From positions 5,890,001 through 5,954,000 of the forward strand of contig NZ_CP109499.1 in NCBI RefSeq assembly GCF_036231965.1: a stretch of 64,000 nt of DNA. The letters are read 5' to 3'. Below, piece after piece: positions 41,257 to 50,767 of the stretch. Position 1 is the stretch's first letter; every line of letters starts with the position of its first letter. The stretch is from Streptomyces sp. NBC_01428 (lineage in GTDB: Bacteria; Actinomycetota; Actinomycetes; Streptomycetales; Streptomycetaceae). The position numbers and the translations under genes are program-made. The notes below the pieces were generated by a model, which saw nothing but the letters and a program-made list of their open reading frames with translations, ran no database searches and had not been told where the DNA came from.

Positions 41257-43136
41257 CCTCGACGACGAGGCTGACGGTCGCGCAGGCGCTGGTGCGGTTC
41301 CTGGCCGCCCAGCACACCGAACGGGACGGCGCGCGACAGCGGTTGATCGGCGCCACCTGGGGCATCTTCGGGCACGGGAACGTCGCCGGGATCGGTCAGG
41401 CACTCGTCGAGTACGCGGACGTGATGCCCTACCACCAGGGCCGCAACGAACAGGCCATGGTGCACGCGGCGGTCGGCTACGCCCGGCAGAGCGGCCGGCT
41501 CGCCACGCACGCCGTGACCACCTCCATCGGCCCCGGCGCCACCAACCTCGTCACCGGTGCCGCCCTCGCCACGGTCAACCACCTGCCCGTCCTGCTGCTG
41601 CCCGGCGACGTCTTCGCCACCCGCCCCGCCGACCCGGTGCTCCAGCAGCTGGAGGTCCCCTTCGCCGGGGACGTGTCCGTCAACGACTGTCTGCGCCCGG
41701 TGTCGAGGTACTTCGACCGGATCACCCGCCCCGAGGCGCTGATCCCGGCGGCGCTCCAGGCGATGCGCGTGCTCACCGACCCCGTCGACACGGGCGCGGT
41801 CACGCTCGCGCTGCCGCAGGACGTGCAGGCCGAGGCGTACGACTGGCCGGAGGAGTTCTTCGCCGAGCGGACCTGGACCGTGCGGCGCCCGGGTGCCGAC
41901 CCCGGTGAGCTGGCCGCCGCCGTCGCCGCGGTCCGGGGCGCCCGGCGTCCGCTGATCGTCGCCGGCGGCGGGGTCCACCACAGCCGCGCCGAGGAGGCCC
42001 TCGCCGAACTGGCCTCCGCCACCCGCATACCGGTGGCCTCCACCCAGGCGGGCAAGGGTTCGCTGCGCTGGGACCACCCGCAGGACGTCGGCGGCATCGG
42101 GCACACCGGCACGGCGACCGCCGACGAGCTGGCCCGCACCGCCGACCTGGTGATCGGCGTCGGCACCCGCTACACCGACTTCACGACCGCCTCGGGCACC
42201 CTGTTCGGCGCCACCGGCGTCCGCTTCCTCAACCTCAACATCGCCGCCTACGACGGTCACAAGCTCTCCGGCCTCCCGCTGATCGCCGACGCGCGCGCGG
42301 GCCTGGAGGCCCTCACCGGGGCGCTGCTGCCCCACCGGCACCGCGTCGAGCCCGCCTACGTCACCGAGTACACGGACGACAAGGAGCGCTGGGAGTACCG
42401 CGTCGACGCGGCCTACGAGGCCGAGGACATCGACATCCGGCCCACCCAGCCACAGGTCCTGGGCGTCCTCGACGAGCTGGTCACCGAGGACGACATCCTG
42501 ATCAACGCGGCCGGCTCGCTCCCCGGCGACCTGCACAAACTGTGGCGGGCGCGGTCGCGGGACCAGTACCACGTCGAGTACGGGTACTCGTGCATGGGCT
42601 ACGAGATCCCGGCCGCGATCGGCGTCCGGATGGCGGCCCCCGACCGGCCCGTGTGGGCGCTGGTGGGGGACGGCACGTATCTGATGAATCCGACCGAGAT
42701 CGTCACCGCCGTCCAGGAGGGCGTCGCCATCAAGGTGGTCGTCCTGCAGAACCACGGGTACGCGTCGATCGGCGGCCTCTCCGCCTCGGTGGGCGCCGAG
42801 CGGTACGGCACGGCCTACCGCCACCGCGCTGCGGACCGTACGTTCACCGGGGCGCCGCTGCCGGTCGATCTCGCGGCCAACGCGGCCAGCCTGGGCATGC
42901 GGGTTCTGCGCGCGAAGACCGTGCGTGACCTGCGGACCGCCCTCGCCGCGGCGCGCGCCGCGGACACTCCCACTTGTGTCTACGTGGAGACCGAAACGGC
43001 AGACACAGTGTCGGGCGCGCCCCCGGCCCAGGCCTGGTGGGATGTACCTGTGGCCGAGACCGCGACCCGATCGTCGGCGGTGGCGGCCCGCGAGGAGTAC
43101 GACCGGCACGTCGCCGCCCGACGCCGCCATCTGTGA
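41253..43136 (+). CDS. iolD: 3D-(3,5/4)-trihydroxycyclohexane-1,2-dione acylhydrolase (TPP-dependent)
   Basis: The 627-residue thiamine-diphosphate enzyme has the cofactor-activating Glu66 (GRNEQAM), ATWGIFGHGNVAGIGQAL near the start, and the TPP/Mg motif GDG at 472-474 continuing TYLMNPTEIVTA. This is the hydrolytic ring-opening step of inositol catabolism. It is coupled to iolB by ATGA, and mmsA follows after 14 bases. The length is standard for IolD. Confidence 0.94.
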   Translation: MTSTTRLTVAQALVRFLAAQHTERDGARQRLIGATWGIFGHGNVAGIGQALVEYADVMPYHQGRNEQAMVHAAVGYARQSGRLATHAVTTSIGPGATNLVTGAALATVNHLPVLLLPGDVFATRPADPVLQQLEVPFAGDVSVNDCLRPVSRYFDRITRPEALIPAALQAMRVLTDPVDTGAVTLALPQDVQAEAYDWPEEFFAERTWTVRRPGADPGELAAAVAAVRGARRPLIVAGGGVHHSRAEEALAELASATRIPVASTQAGKGSLRWDHPQDVGGIGHTGTATADELARTADLVIGVGTRYTDFTTASGTLFGATGVRFLNLNIAAYDGHKLSGLPLIADARAGLEALTGALLPHRHRVEPAYVTEYTDDKERWEYRVDAAYEAEDIDIRPTQPQVLGVLDELVTEDDILINAAGSLPGDLHKLWRARSRDQYHVEYGYSCMGYEIPAAIGVRMAAPDRPVWALVGDGTYLMNPTEIVTAVQEGVAIKVVVLQNHGYASIGGLSASVGAERYGTAYRHRAADRTFTGAPLPVDLAANAASLGMRVLRAKTVRDLRTALAAARAADTPTCVYVETETADTVSGAPPAQAWWDVPVAETATRSSAVAAREEYDRHVAARRRHL

Positions 43137-43150
43137 AGGAGTTTTTGGCC

Positions 43151-44653
<1,503 letters not shown>

Positions 44654-44671
44654 GCCCCACGGAACCCCCCC

Positions 44672-44710
44672 GATGAAGCCGTCCGCATAGCGGACGGCTT
44701 CATCTTTTTT
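44672..44710 (+). terminator. rho-independent terminator of the iol operon
   Basis: A perfect 14-bp stem, GATGAAGCCGTCCG at 44672-44685 against 44691-44704, has loop CATAG and is followed by TTTTTT (44705-44710). Confidence 0.95.
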
Positions 44711-45030
44711 TGACGCGCCCGCAACGATTCCCGTAGAGGGGGGAGGAACCGGGTGGCGCAGGGTATCTGTCGTGGCTGCCTTCGAAAGCATGGTCACATT
44801 TCACAAGGGCTTGTTGATTGATGTGCCAGAGCGTCCGAGCCTCAGAAAGTGATGTGACGTCCGTCGCTTTACGGTTGCGGATTCCGCAGGTAAACGGCCA
44901 TTGACGCAACGGTTTCCGTCAAGGTTCCATCAACGCGGGAGCGGACGAAGAGACGTACGACACGAGCCGCCGGAGGCGATAACGCTCCCGCCCGAACCAC
45001 CTGACGCACGAGTCGATCGGAACCGCCTTC
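44711..45030. other. 320-base non-coding leader region of the permease gene
   Basis: No gene seen. The middle (about 44780-44930) is less GC-rich than average and should hold the promoter. An inverted repeat TTGACG...CGTCAA lies at 44901-44922. Confidence 0.55.
44901..44922. promoter_or_regulatory. inverted repeat TTGACG-N10-CGTCAA before the permease gene
   Basis: TTGACG at 44901-44906 and CGTCAA at 44917-44922 form a 6-bp inverted repeat 109 bases upstream of the permease start. The left arm could also be a -35 element. Operator role is a guess. Confidence 0.35.
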
Positions 45031-46440
45031 ATGACCGACACGCTCCGCCCTGTCGAGACCGCCGCCCCGGACGCCGCCCTCACGACGACCGGGAACCCCC
45101 AGAAGCTCAAGCGCTCCATCGGCATCGTCGGCGGGACCCTGCTGACGCTCTCGTGCGTGACACCCGCGTCGACGCTGTTCGTCGTGGTCCCCGACCTCTT
45201 CTCGTCCCTCGGCACGGCCACCGCGCTCACCATCGCGATCGGCTCCGTGCTCTGTATCGCCGTGGCGTTCTGCTACTCGGAGCTGGGCACCCTCATCCCC
45301 AGCGCCGGCGGCGAGTACGCCATGGTCTCCACGCTGGCCGGACGCCTCGCGGGCTGGCTGGTCTTCGTGCTCTCCCTGCTGGTCGTCATGATCGTGCCGC
45401 CGGTGATCGCCATGGGCACCGCTGACTACCTGGCGCCCCTCGTGCATCTGAACCCCTCGATCGCCGGCGCCGGGGTGATGCTCCTGGCCACCCTCGCGGG
45501 CCTGCTCGACCTGCGCGCCAACGCCTGGATCACCGGCATCTTCCTCGTCCTCGAGGTCATCGCCGCGGGCGTCGTCGCCGTCCTCGGCTTCGCACACAGC
45601 GAGCGCGGCGCCGGCAGTCTCGTCTCCCTGCAGGTCTCCGGCTCCGGCGGCCACACGGACACCGTGACGGCCATGCTCGTCGTCTCCGGACTCGCCATCG
45701 CCCTGTTCATCACCCAGGGCTTCTCGACCGCCGTCTACCTCTCCGAGGAGCTGGAGAACCCGCGCCGCAACGTCGCCCGCACGGTCCTCGCCACGCTCGC
45801 CATCTCCACCGTCATCATCCTGGTCCCGGTGATCGCCATCACCATGGGCGCCCCCGACCTGTCCGCCCTCACCGGCGGCGACATCAGCACCATGGTCACG
45901 GCCTGGTCCAACTCCGCCGTCGGCACCTTCGTGAGCCTCTGCGTGGCCCTCGCGATCATCAACGCGGGCATCGTCATGGTCATCCAGAACTCCCGCGTCC
46001 TGTTCGCCTCGGCCCGTGACAAGGCGTGGCCCGGCCCGGTCAACAAGGGCCTGTCCCGGCTCGGCCGCTTCGGCTCCCCCTGGGTCGCCACCCTCCTGGT
46101 CGGCGTCCCCGGCGCGGCCCTCTGCTTCGTCAACCTGGACACGCTGTACGGCGTGACGGGCGTCTCCGTGACGGCGATGTACCTGCTCGTCGCGGTCGCC
46201 GCGCTGCTCGCCCGGCGCGGCCACCACCGCCACACCCCCGCCTGGCGGATGCCCCTGTGGCCCGCCGTCCCGGTCCTGCTGATCGCGGTCCTCGCCTACA
46301 TCCTGACCCAGCAGGAAACGGTCTACCTGCTGTGGACCGGCGGCATCACGGCGGTCGCCACCCTGTACTGGGCCTTCTATCTGCGCCCGCGCCGCGACAC
46401 CCGCTGGCTGGTGTCGATCCCGGAGGACGAGCAGGTCTGA
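45031..46440 (+). CDS. APC-superfamily amino acid permease
   Basis: The 469-residue protein has a polar N-terminus (1-28), then about 12 membrane helices. KRSIGIVGGTLLTLSCVTPASTLF and GGEYAMVSTLAGRLAGW are the APC-family helix 1 and helix 3 regions, and TQGFSTAVYLSEELENPRRNVART marks helices 6-7. It imports an amino acid or amine by proton symport; the substrate is not evident. It lies downstream of the iol terminator with its own long leader, so it is a separate unit. A hairpin terminator follows at 46452-46478. Confidence 0.9.
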   Translation: MTDTLRPVETAAPDAALTTTGNPQKLKRSIGIVGGTLLTLSCVTPASTLFVVVPDLFSSLGTATALTIAIGSVLCIAVAFCYSELGTLIPSAGGEYAMVSTLAGRLAGWLVFVLSLLVVMIVPPVIAMGTADYLAPLVHLNPSIAGAGVMLLATLAGLLDLRANAWITGIFLVLEVIAAGVVAVLGFAHSERGAGSLVSLQVSGSGGHTDTVTAMLVVSGLAIALFITQGFSTAVYLSEELENPRRNVARTVLATLAISTVIILVPVIAITMGAPDLSALTGGDISTMVTAWSNSAVGTFVSLCVALAIINAGIVMVIQNSRVLFASARDKAWPGPVNKGLSRLGRFGSPWVATLLVGVPGAALCFVNLDTLYGVTGVSVTAMYLLVAVAALLARRGHHRHTPAWRMPLWPAVPVLLIAVLAYILTQQETVYLLWTGGITAVATLYWAFYLRPRRDTRWLVSIPEDEQV

Positions 46441-46451
46441 CCGGGGCCCCT

Positions 46452-46478
46452 GCCCGCCCGGCCTCAGACCGGACGGGC
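46452..46478. terminator. hairpin between convergent permease and GNAT genes
   Basis: GCCCGCCCGG (46452-46461) pairs with 46469-46478 with one mismatch around a 7-base loop. It probably serves both convergent genes. Confidence 0.6.
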
Positions 46479-46486
46479 CGCCGGGC

Positions 46487-46897
46487 TCAGCCGAAGTCCC
46501 ACGTCACCACCGTGCACGTCCCGTCGTCCTTGCCGTCCGCGCTGCGGTACACGGCAAGGGCGACGTCGTTCCCGGTGTCCACGCCCACCCACATCCCGTA
46601 GCAGCCGCGTTCCCGTGCCAGGGAGGCGAGTTCACGGACCAGCGCCCGCCCGATCCCGCGCCGCCGGAAGGGCTCCGCCACCGCCAGCTCGTACAGGAAC
46701 ATCTCGGTGCCCTTGTCCGGGTGGACCGTCTCGACGCCGCTGACGAAGCCGACGGGATCGTCACCCTCGTAGGCCAGGAACAGGTGGTGCCCCTGGGTCT
46801 CCAGGAACCGCCGCGCCCACTCCGGACGCACGGGGTTGTCGAAGAGGTACTCGGCGGCGGTCAGTTCCGGCACGGTGGTCGCGCGGCGCAGGTCCAT
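46487..46897 (-). CDS. GNAT acetyltransferase (AAC(3)-I-like fold)
   Basis: The 136-residue protein carries FLYELAVAEPFRRRGIGRALVRELASLARERGC, the acetyl-CoA pyrophosphate loop (RRRGIG), and VGVDTGNDVALAVYRSADG, an arrangement resembling aminoglycoside 3-N-acetyltransferases of class I. Many chromosomal relatives have no resistance role, so the substrate is open. The ATG at 46897 is the only sensible start. It diverges from the hydrolase-ABC fusion gene 116 bases away. Confidence 0.82.
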   Translation of the reverse strand: MDLRRATTVPELTAAEYLFDNPVRPEWARRFLETQGHHLFLAYEGDDPVGFVSGVETVHPDKGTEMFLYELAVAEPFRRRGIGRALVRELASLARERGCYGMWVGVDTGNDVALAVYRSADGKDDGTCTVVTWDFG

Positions 46898-47013
46898 GGC
46901 CCGTTCGTACCACGGACGCGGTACACGGGGGCCGTACCGTACTCCCGTGGGAGGGGCCCGGGTTCAGCCGGGCGGCTGCCCCGGATGTCCGTGGGCACCC
47001 GTACCGTTGAGGC

Positions 47014-49698
47014 ATGGATCTTCGACTGCCCCGGCCGCGTCTGCCGCGCCGGGGACGCCTGCCCGCCCGGACGGACGCGCGCGCCCGCTGGAGGTGGGCG
47101 GCCGCCGGCGCGGCCCTCGTGGTGCTCGCCGGCGCGGGCACCTGGACGGCCGTCGCCTCCGACGACCCGCAGGGCGTGCACCGCAGCGACCGGATGATGT
47201 CCATGGGCGGCGGAGTGCGGATCGACACCTCGTACTTCACCACCGGCCCGTCCGCGCAGCGCCGCCCCGCCGTCCTCCTCGCCCACGGCTTCGGCGGCAG
47301 CAAGGCGGACGTCCGCGGCGAGGCCGAGAAGCTCGCCCGCGACGGGTACGCGGTGCTGACCTGGTCGGCCCGCGGCTTCGGCCGGTCCAACGGCAGGATC
47401 GGACTGAACGACGCGCGGGGCGAGGTCGCCGACGCCTCCCGGCTCATCGACTGGCTGGCCGAGCGCCCCGAGGTCCGGCTCGACAAGGCCGGCGACCCGC
47501 GCGTGGGCATGGCCGGCGCCTCCTACGGCGGGGCCGTCTCCCTGCTGACCGCCGCGCACGACCCGCGCGTCGACGCCATCGCCCCGTCCATCACGTACTG
47601 GAACCTCGCCGACGCCCTCTTCCCGAACGGCGTGTTCAAGAAGGTCTGGGCCGGCCTCTTCATCAACTCCGGCGGCGGCTGCCAGCGGTTCGAGGCCGAG
47701 CTGTGCGCGATGTACAACCGGGTCGCGGAGTCCGGAAAACCGGACGCGGCGGCCAAGAAGCTCCTCCAGGAGCGCAGCCCCGAGGCCGTCGCCTCCCGCA
47801 TCAAGGTGCCCACCCTCATCGCGCAGGGCCAGACGGACTCGCTCTTCCCGCTCGGCCAGGCCGACGCGATGGTGAAGGCGCTCCGCGCCAACCGCGCACC
47901 CGTGAAGGTCGACTGGATCTCCGGCGGGCACGACGGCGGCGACATGGAGGCGGACCGCGTCAGCTCCCGTGCCGCCTCCTGGTTCGACCGCTACCTGAAG
48001 GACGACAAGGGCGCCGACACCGGCCCCGCCTTCCGTGTCACCCGCACCGGAGGCATCGACTCCACCGACGGCGCCGCCCTGCTCCGCGGCGCGAGCGCCG
48101 ACCGCTACCCCGGACTGGAGAGCGGCCGCCGCACCGTCGCACTGACCGGCCGGGAGCAGACGTTCCAGAATCCGGCAGGCGCCAGCCCGCCCGCCATCTC
48201 CGCCCTGCCCGGGCTCGGCGACTCGGGAGGCCTCACCCAGCTCTCCTCCCTCGGCGTCGGCATCGGCATCGACTTCCCCGGCCAGTACGCCCACTTCCAG
48301 TCCGCGCCCTTCCGGGACGACCTGCGCGTCACCGGCTCGCCCACGGTCACGGTGCACGTGAAGTCGAGCAGCGACGACGCCGTCCTCTTCGGCAAGGTCT
48401 ACGACGTCGGCCCGGACGGCAGGCGCCAGGTGCTGCCCTCCCAACTCGTCACCCCCGTGCGGGTGGAGGGCGCGAAGTCCGGCAAGGACGTCCGCCTCAC
48501 CCTGCCCGCCGTCGACCACGAGGTGCAGAAGGGCCACCGGCTCCGCCTGGTCCTCGCCTCGACCGACCTGGGCTACGCCTCTCCGGTCGCCCCGGCCACG
48601 TACACCGTCGCGGTGAAGAGCGGCCTCCAGGTGCCCACGGCACCCGGCGTGACGACCGCCGCCGCGCCGCTCCCCTCGTGGGTGTGGTGGCTGCCGGTCG
48701 CCGGCGCGCTCGCCGCGCTGGCCCTGCTGGTCACCGGCCGCCGCCGCACCACCGCGCCGGCGCCCGACCCCGCGCTCGCCGAGGTCCCGCTCCAGATCAC
48801 CGACCTGAGCAAGCGCTACGCGAAGTCGGCCGACCGGTACGCCGTGCGCGATCTGTCGTTCCGGGTGGAGAAGGGCCAGGTCCTCGGCCTGCTCGGGCCG
48901 AACGGCGCGGGCAAGACGACCACCCTGCGCATGCTGATGGGCCTCATCAAGCCCGACGACGGCGAGATCCGCGTCTTCGGGCACGCCATCCGCCCCGGCG
49001 CCCCCGTCCTCTCCCGGGTCGGCGCGTTCGTCGAGGGCGCCGGCTTCCTCCCGCACCTCTCCGGCCGGGAGAACCTGGAGCTGTACTGGCAGGCCACCGG
49101 CCGGCCCCCCGAGGACGCCCACCTCGAAGAGGCCCTGGAGATCGCCGGCCTCGGCGACGCGCTGGCCCGCGCCGTGCGCACCTACTCCCAGGGCATGCGC
49201 CAGCGCCTCGCCATCGCGCAGGCCATGCTCGGCCTCCCGGACCTGCTGATCCTCGACGAACCGACCAACGGCCTCGACCCGCCGCAGATCCGCGAGATGC
49301 GCGGGGTGATGATCCGGTACGCCGCCGCGGGCCGCACCGTCATCGTGTCCAGCCACCTCCTCGCCGAGGTCGAGCAGTCCTGCACCCACCTGGTGGTCAT
49401 GGACCGCGGCCGGCTCGTCCAGGCCGGCCCCGTCTCGGAGATCATCGGCTCCGGCGACACCCTGCTCGTCGGCACCGCGGCACCCGTCGACGCACCCGTC
49501 GTCGAGAAGGTCGGCGCCCTCCCGGGCGTCGTGTCGGCCCTCGCCACCGAGGACGGACTGCTCGTCCGCCTCGGCGCCGACGGCAGCGCGCAGCGGCTCG
49601 TCGCCGAACTCGTGCGCCTCGACGTGCCGGTGGCGGCGGTGGGACCCCACCGCCGGCTGGAAGACGCGTTCCTCACCCTCATCGGAGGCTCCGCATGA
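47014..49698 (+). CDS. extracytoplasmic CocE/NonD-type hydrolase fused to an ABC ATPase
   Basis: The 894-residue chain starts with a basic N-terminus and helix (28-47). An alpha/beta hydrolase domain follows (about 60-330: HGFGGS, nucleophile GASYGG with Ser170, Asp275 in QTDS, His306 in GGHDGG), then an X-Pro-dipeptidylpeptidase C-terminal beta-sandwich-like region (345-535). A second helix (556-574, ending in GRRR) leads to a DrrA-like ABC ATPase (593-885: Walker A GPNGAGKTT 628-636, signature YSQGM, Walker B LLILDEP 744-750). By the positive-inside rule the hydrolase is outside and the ATPase inside. It is coupled by ATGA to a permease gene. The substrate is unknown; a peptide or acyl compound hydrolysed and moved by one machine is a hypothesis. 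Confidence 0.9.
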   Translation: MDLRLPRPRLPRRGRLPARTDARARWRWAAAGAALVVLAGAGTWTAVASDDPQGVHRSDRMMSMGGGVRIDTSYFTTGPSAQRRPAVLLAHGFGGSKADVRGEAEKLARDGYAVLTWSARGFGRSNGRIGLNDARGEVADASRLIDWLAERPEVRLDKAGDPRVGMAGASYGGAVSLLTAAHDPRVDAIAPSITYWNLADALFPNGVFKKVWAGLFINSGGGCQRFEAELCAMYNRVAESGKPDAAAKKLLQERSPEAVASRIKVPTLIAQGQTDSLFPLGQADAMVKALRANRAPVKVDWISGGHDGGDMEADRVSSRAASWFDRYLKDDKGADTGPAFRVTRTGGIDSTDGAALLRGASADRYPGLESGRRTVALTGREQTFQNPAGASPPAISALPGLGDSGGLTQLSSLGVGIGIDFPGQYAHFQSAPFRDDLRVTGSPTVTVHVKSSSDDAVLFGKVYDVGPDGRRQVLPSQLVTPVRVEGAKSGKDVRLTLPAVDHEVQKGHRLRLVLASTDLGYASPVAPATYTVAVKSGLQVPTAPGVTTAAAPLPSWVWWLPVAGALAALALLVTGRRRTTAPAPDPALAEVPLQITDLSKRYAKSADRYAVRDLSFRVEKGQVLGLLGPNGAGKTTTLRMLMGLIKPDDGEIRVFGHAIRPGAPVLSRVGAFVEGAGFLPHLSGRENLELYWQATGRPPEDAHLEEALEIAGLGDALARAVRTYSQGMRQRLAIAQAMLGLPDLLILDEPTNGLDPPQIREMRGVMIRYAAAGRTVIVSSHLLAEVEQSCTHLVVMDRGRLVQAGPVSEIIGSGDTLLVGTAAPVDAPVVEKVGALPGVVSALATEDGLLVRLGADGSAQRLVAELVRLDVPVAAVGPHRRLEDAFLTLIGGSA

Positions 49699-50558
49699 GC
49701 ACGCTCGTCGAGCGCACCGAGACGGCGGACGGGTACCGGGCGCGCCGCACCCTGCCGCTGCGCGTGGAACTGCTCCGCCAGCTCAAGCGCCGCCGCACCC
49801 TGGTGATGGGCGCGATCCTCGCGCTGCTGCCCTTCGTCCTCGTCGCGGCGTTCGCGATCGGCGGCGAGCCGGGCGGGCGCAACGGCCAGGTCACCCTGAT
49901 GGACACGGCCACCGCGTCCGGCGCCAACTTCGCCGCAGTGAACCTGTTCGTCTCCGCCGGCTTCCTCCTGGTGATCCCGGTCGCCCTGTTCTGCGGCGAC
50001 ACCATCGCCTCGGAGGCGAGCTGGTCCTCCCTGCGCTATCTGCTGGCGGCCCCCGTGCCGAGAACGCGCCTGCTGTGGTCCAAGCTCACCGTGGCGCTCG
50101 GCCTCAGCCTCGCCGCGATGATCCTGCTGCCGGTCGTCGCCCTCGCCGTCGGCACCGCCGCGTACGGCTGGGGACCGCTGGAGATCCCGACCGGCGGCGC
50201 GCTCTCCCCGGGCGTGGCCACCCAGCGCCTGCTCGTCGTCATCGCGTACGTCTTCGTGTCCCAACTGGTCACCGCCGGGCTCGCGTTCTGGCTGTCGACG
50301 AAGACCGACGCCCCGCTCGGCGCGGTCGGCGGCGCGGTCGGCCTGACCATCGTGGGCAACGTCCTGGACGCGGTCACCGCCCTCGGCCACTGGCGCGACT
50401 TCCTGCCCGCGCACTGGCAGTTCGCCTGGGCCGACGCCGTCCAGCCCACCCCGGAGTGGGGCGGCATGATCCAGGGCACGGCGATCTCCGTGACGTACGC
50501 GCTCGTCCTGTTCGCCCTGGCCTTCCGCGGCTTCCGGCACAAGGACATCGTGTCGTAG
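49695..50558 (+). CDS. ABC-2 type permease partner of the hydrolase-ATPase fusion
   Basis: The 287-residue membrane protein has six predicted helices (about 40-60, 85-105, 132-157, 180-200, 212-230 and 258-276) and the ABC-2 pattern FCGDTIASEASWSSLRYLLAAPVPRTRLLWSKL between the second and third. The start overlaps the fusion gene's stop (ATGA at 49695-49698), so the two are coupled. It should form the channel driven by the fused ATPase. A 21-bp perfect hairpin follows the stop almost immediately. Confidence 0.9.
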   Translation: MSTLVERTETADGYRARRTLPLRVELLRQLKRRRTLVMGAILALLPFVLVAAFAIGGEPGGRNGQVTLMDTATASGANFAAVNLFVSAGFLLVIPVALFCGDTIASEASWSSLRYLLAAPVPRTRLLWSKLTVALGLSLAAMILLPVVALAVGTAAYGWGPLEIPTGGALSPGVATQRLLVVIAYVFVSQLVTAGLAFWLSTKTDAPLGAVGGAVGLTIVGNVLDAVTALGHWRDFLPAHWQFAWADAVQPTPEWGGMIQGTAISVTYALVLFALAFRGFRHKDIVS

Positions 50559-50560
50559 CG

Positions 50561-50607
50561 GTGTCGTCGGCCGCCGCCGGGCCGGACCCGGCGGCGGCCG
50601 ACGACAC
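50561..50607. terminator. perfect 21-bp GC hairpin after the ABC permease
   Basis: Arms 50561-50581 and 50587-50607 are exactly complementary over 21 bp with a CCGGA loop, starting 3 bases after the stop. There is no U-tract, as is common for Streptomyces terminators. A smaller hairpin, GTCTCGAA with TTCGAGAC, follows at 50636-50670. Confidence 0.85.
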
Positions 50608-50767
50608 CCCCAGGTCTCCGGAAGATCACCCACCGGTCTCGAAACCCCGCCGCCGTGGCCGGTTCGAGACGCTTCCGCAACGCTCCTGAGCGCTCGTCCG
50701 GGCCCCCTCCGGCGTCACAGTCACACACGTCGGGCCACACCAGGGCCGTACGACCGAGGGGGCACGG

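Noticed and set aside
46487..46897. Calling the GNAT an aminoglycoside-resistance enzyme
   Set aside because: The similarity covers only the general acetyl-CoA fold; many such chromosomal proteins have other substrates.
50661..50670. GGTTCGAGAC resembling a tRNA T-loop
   Set aside because: The rest of the surrounding sequence cannot form acceptor, D and anticodon arms; it is the right arm of a simple hairpin with 50637-50644.
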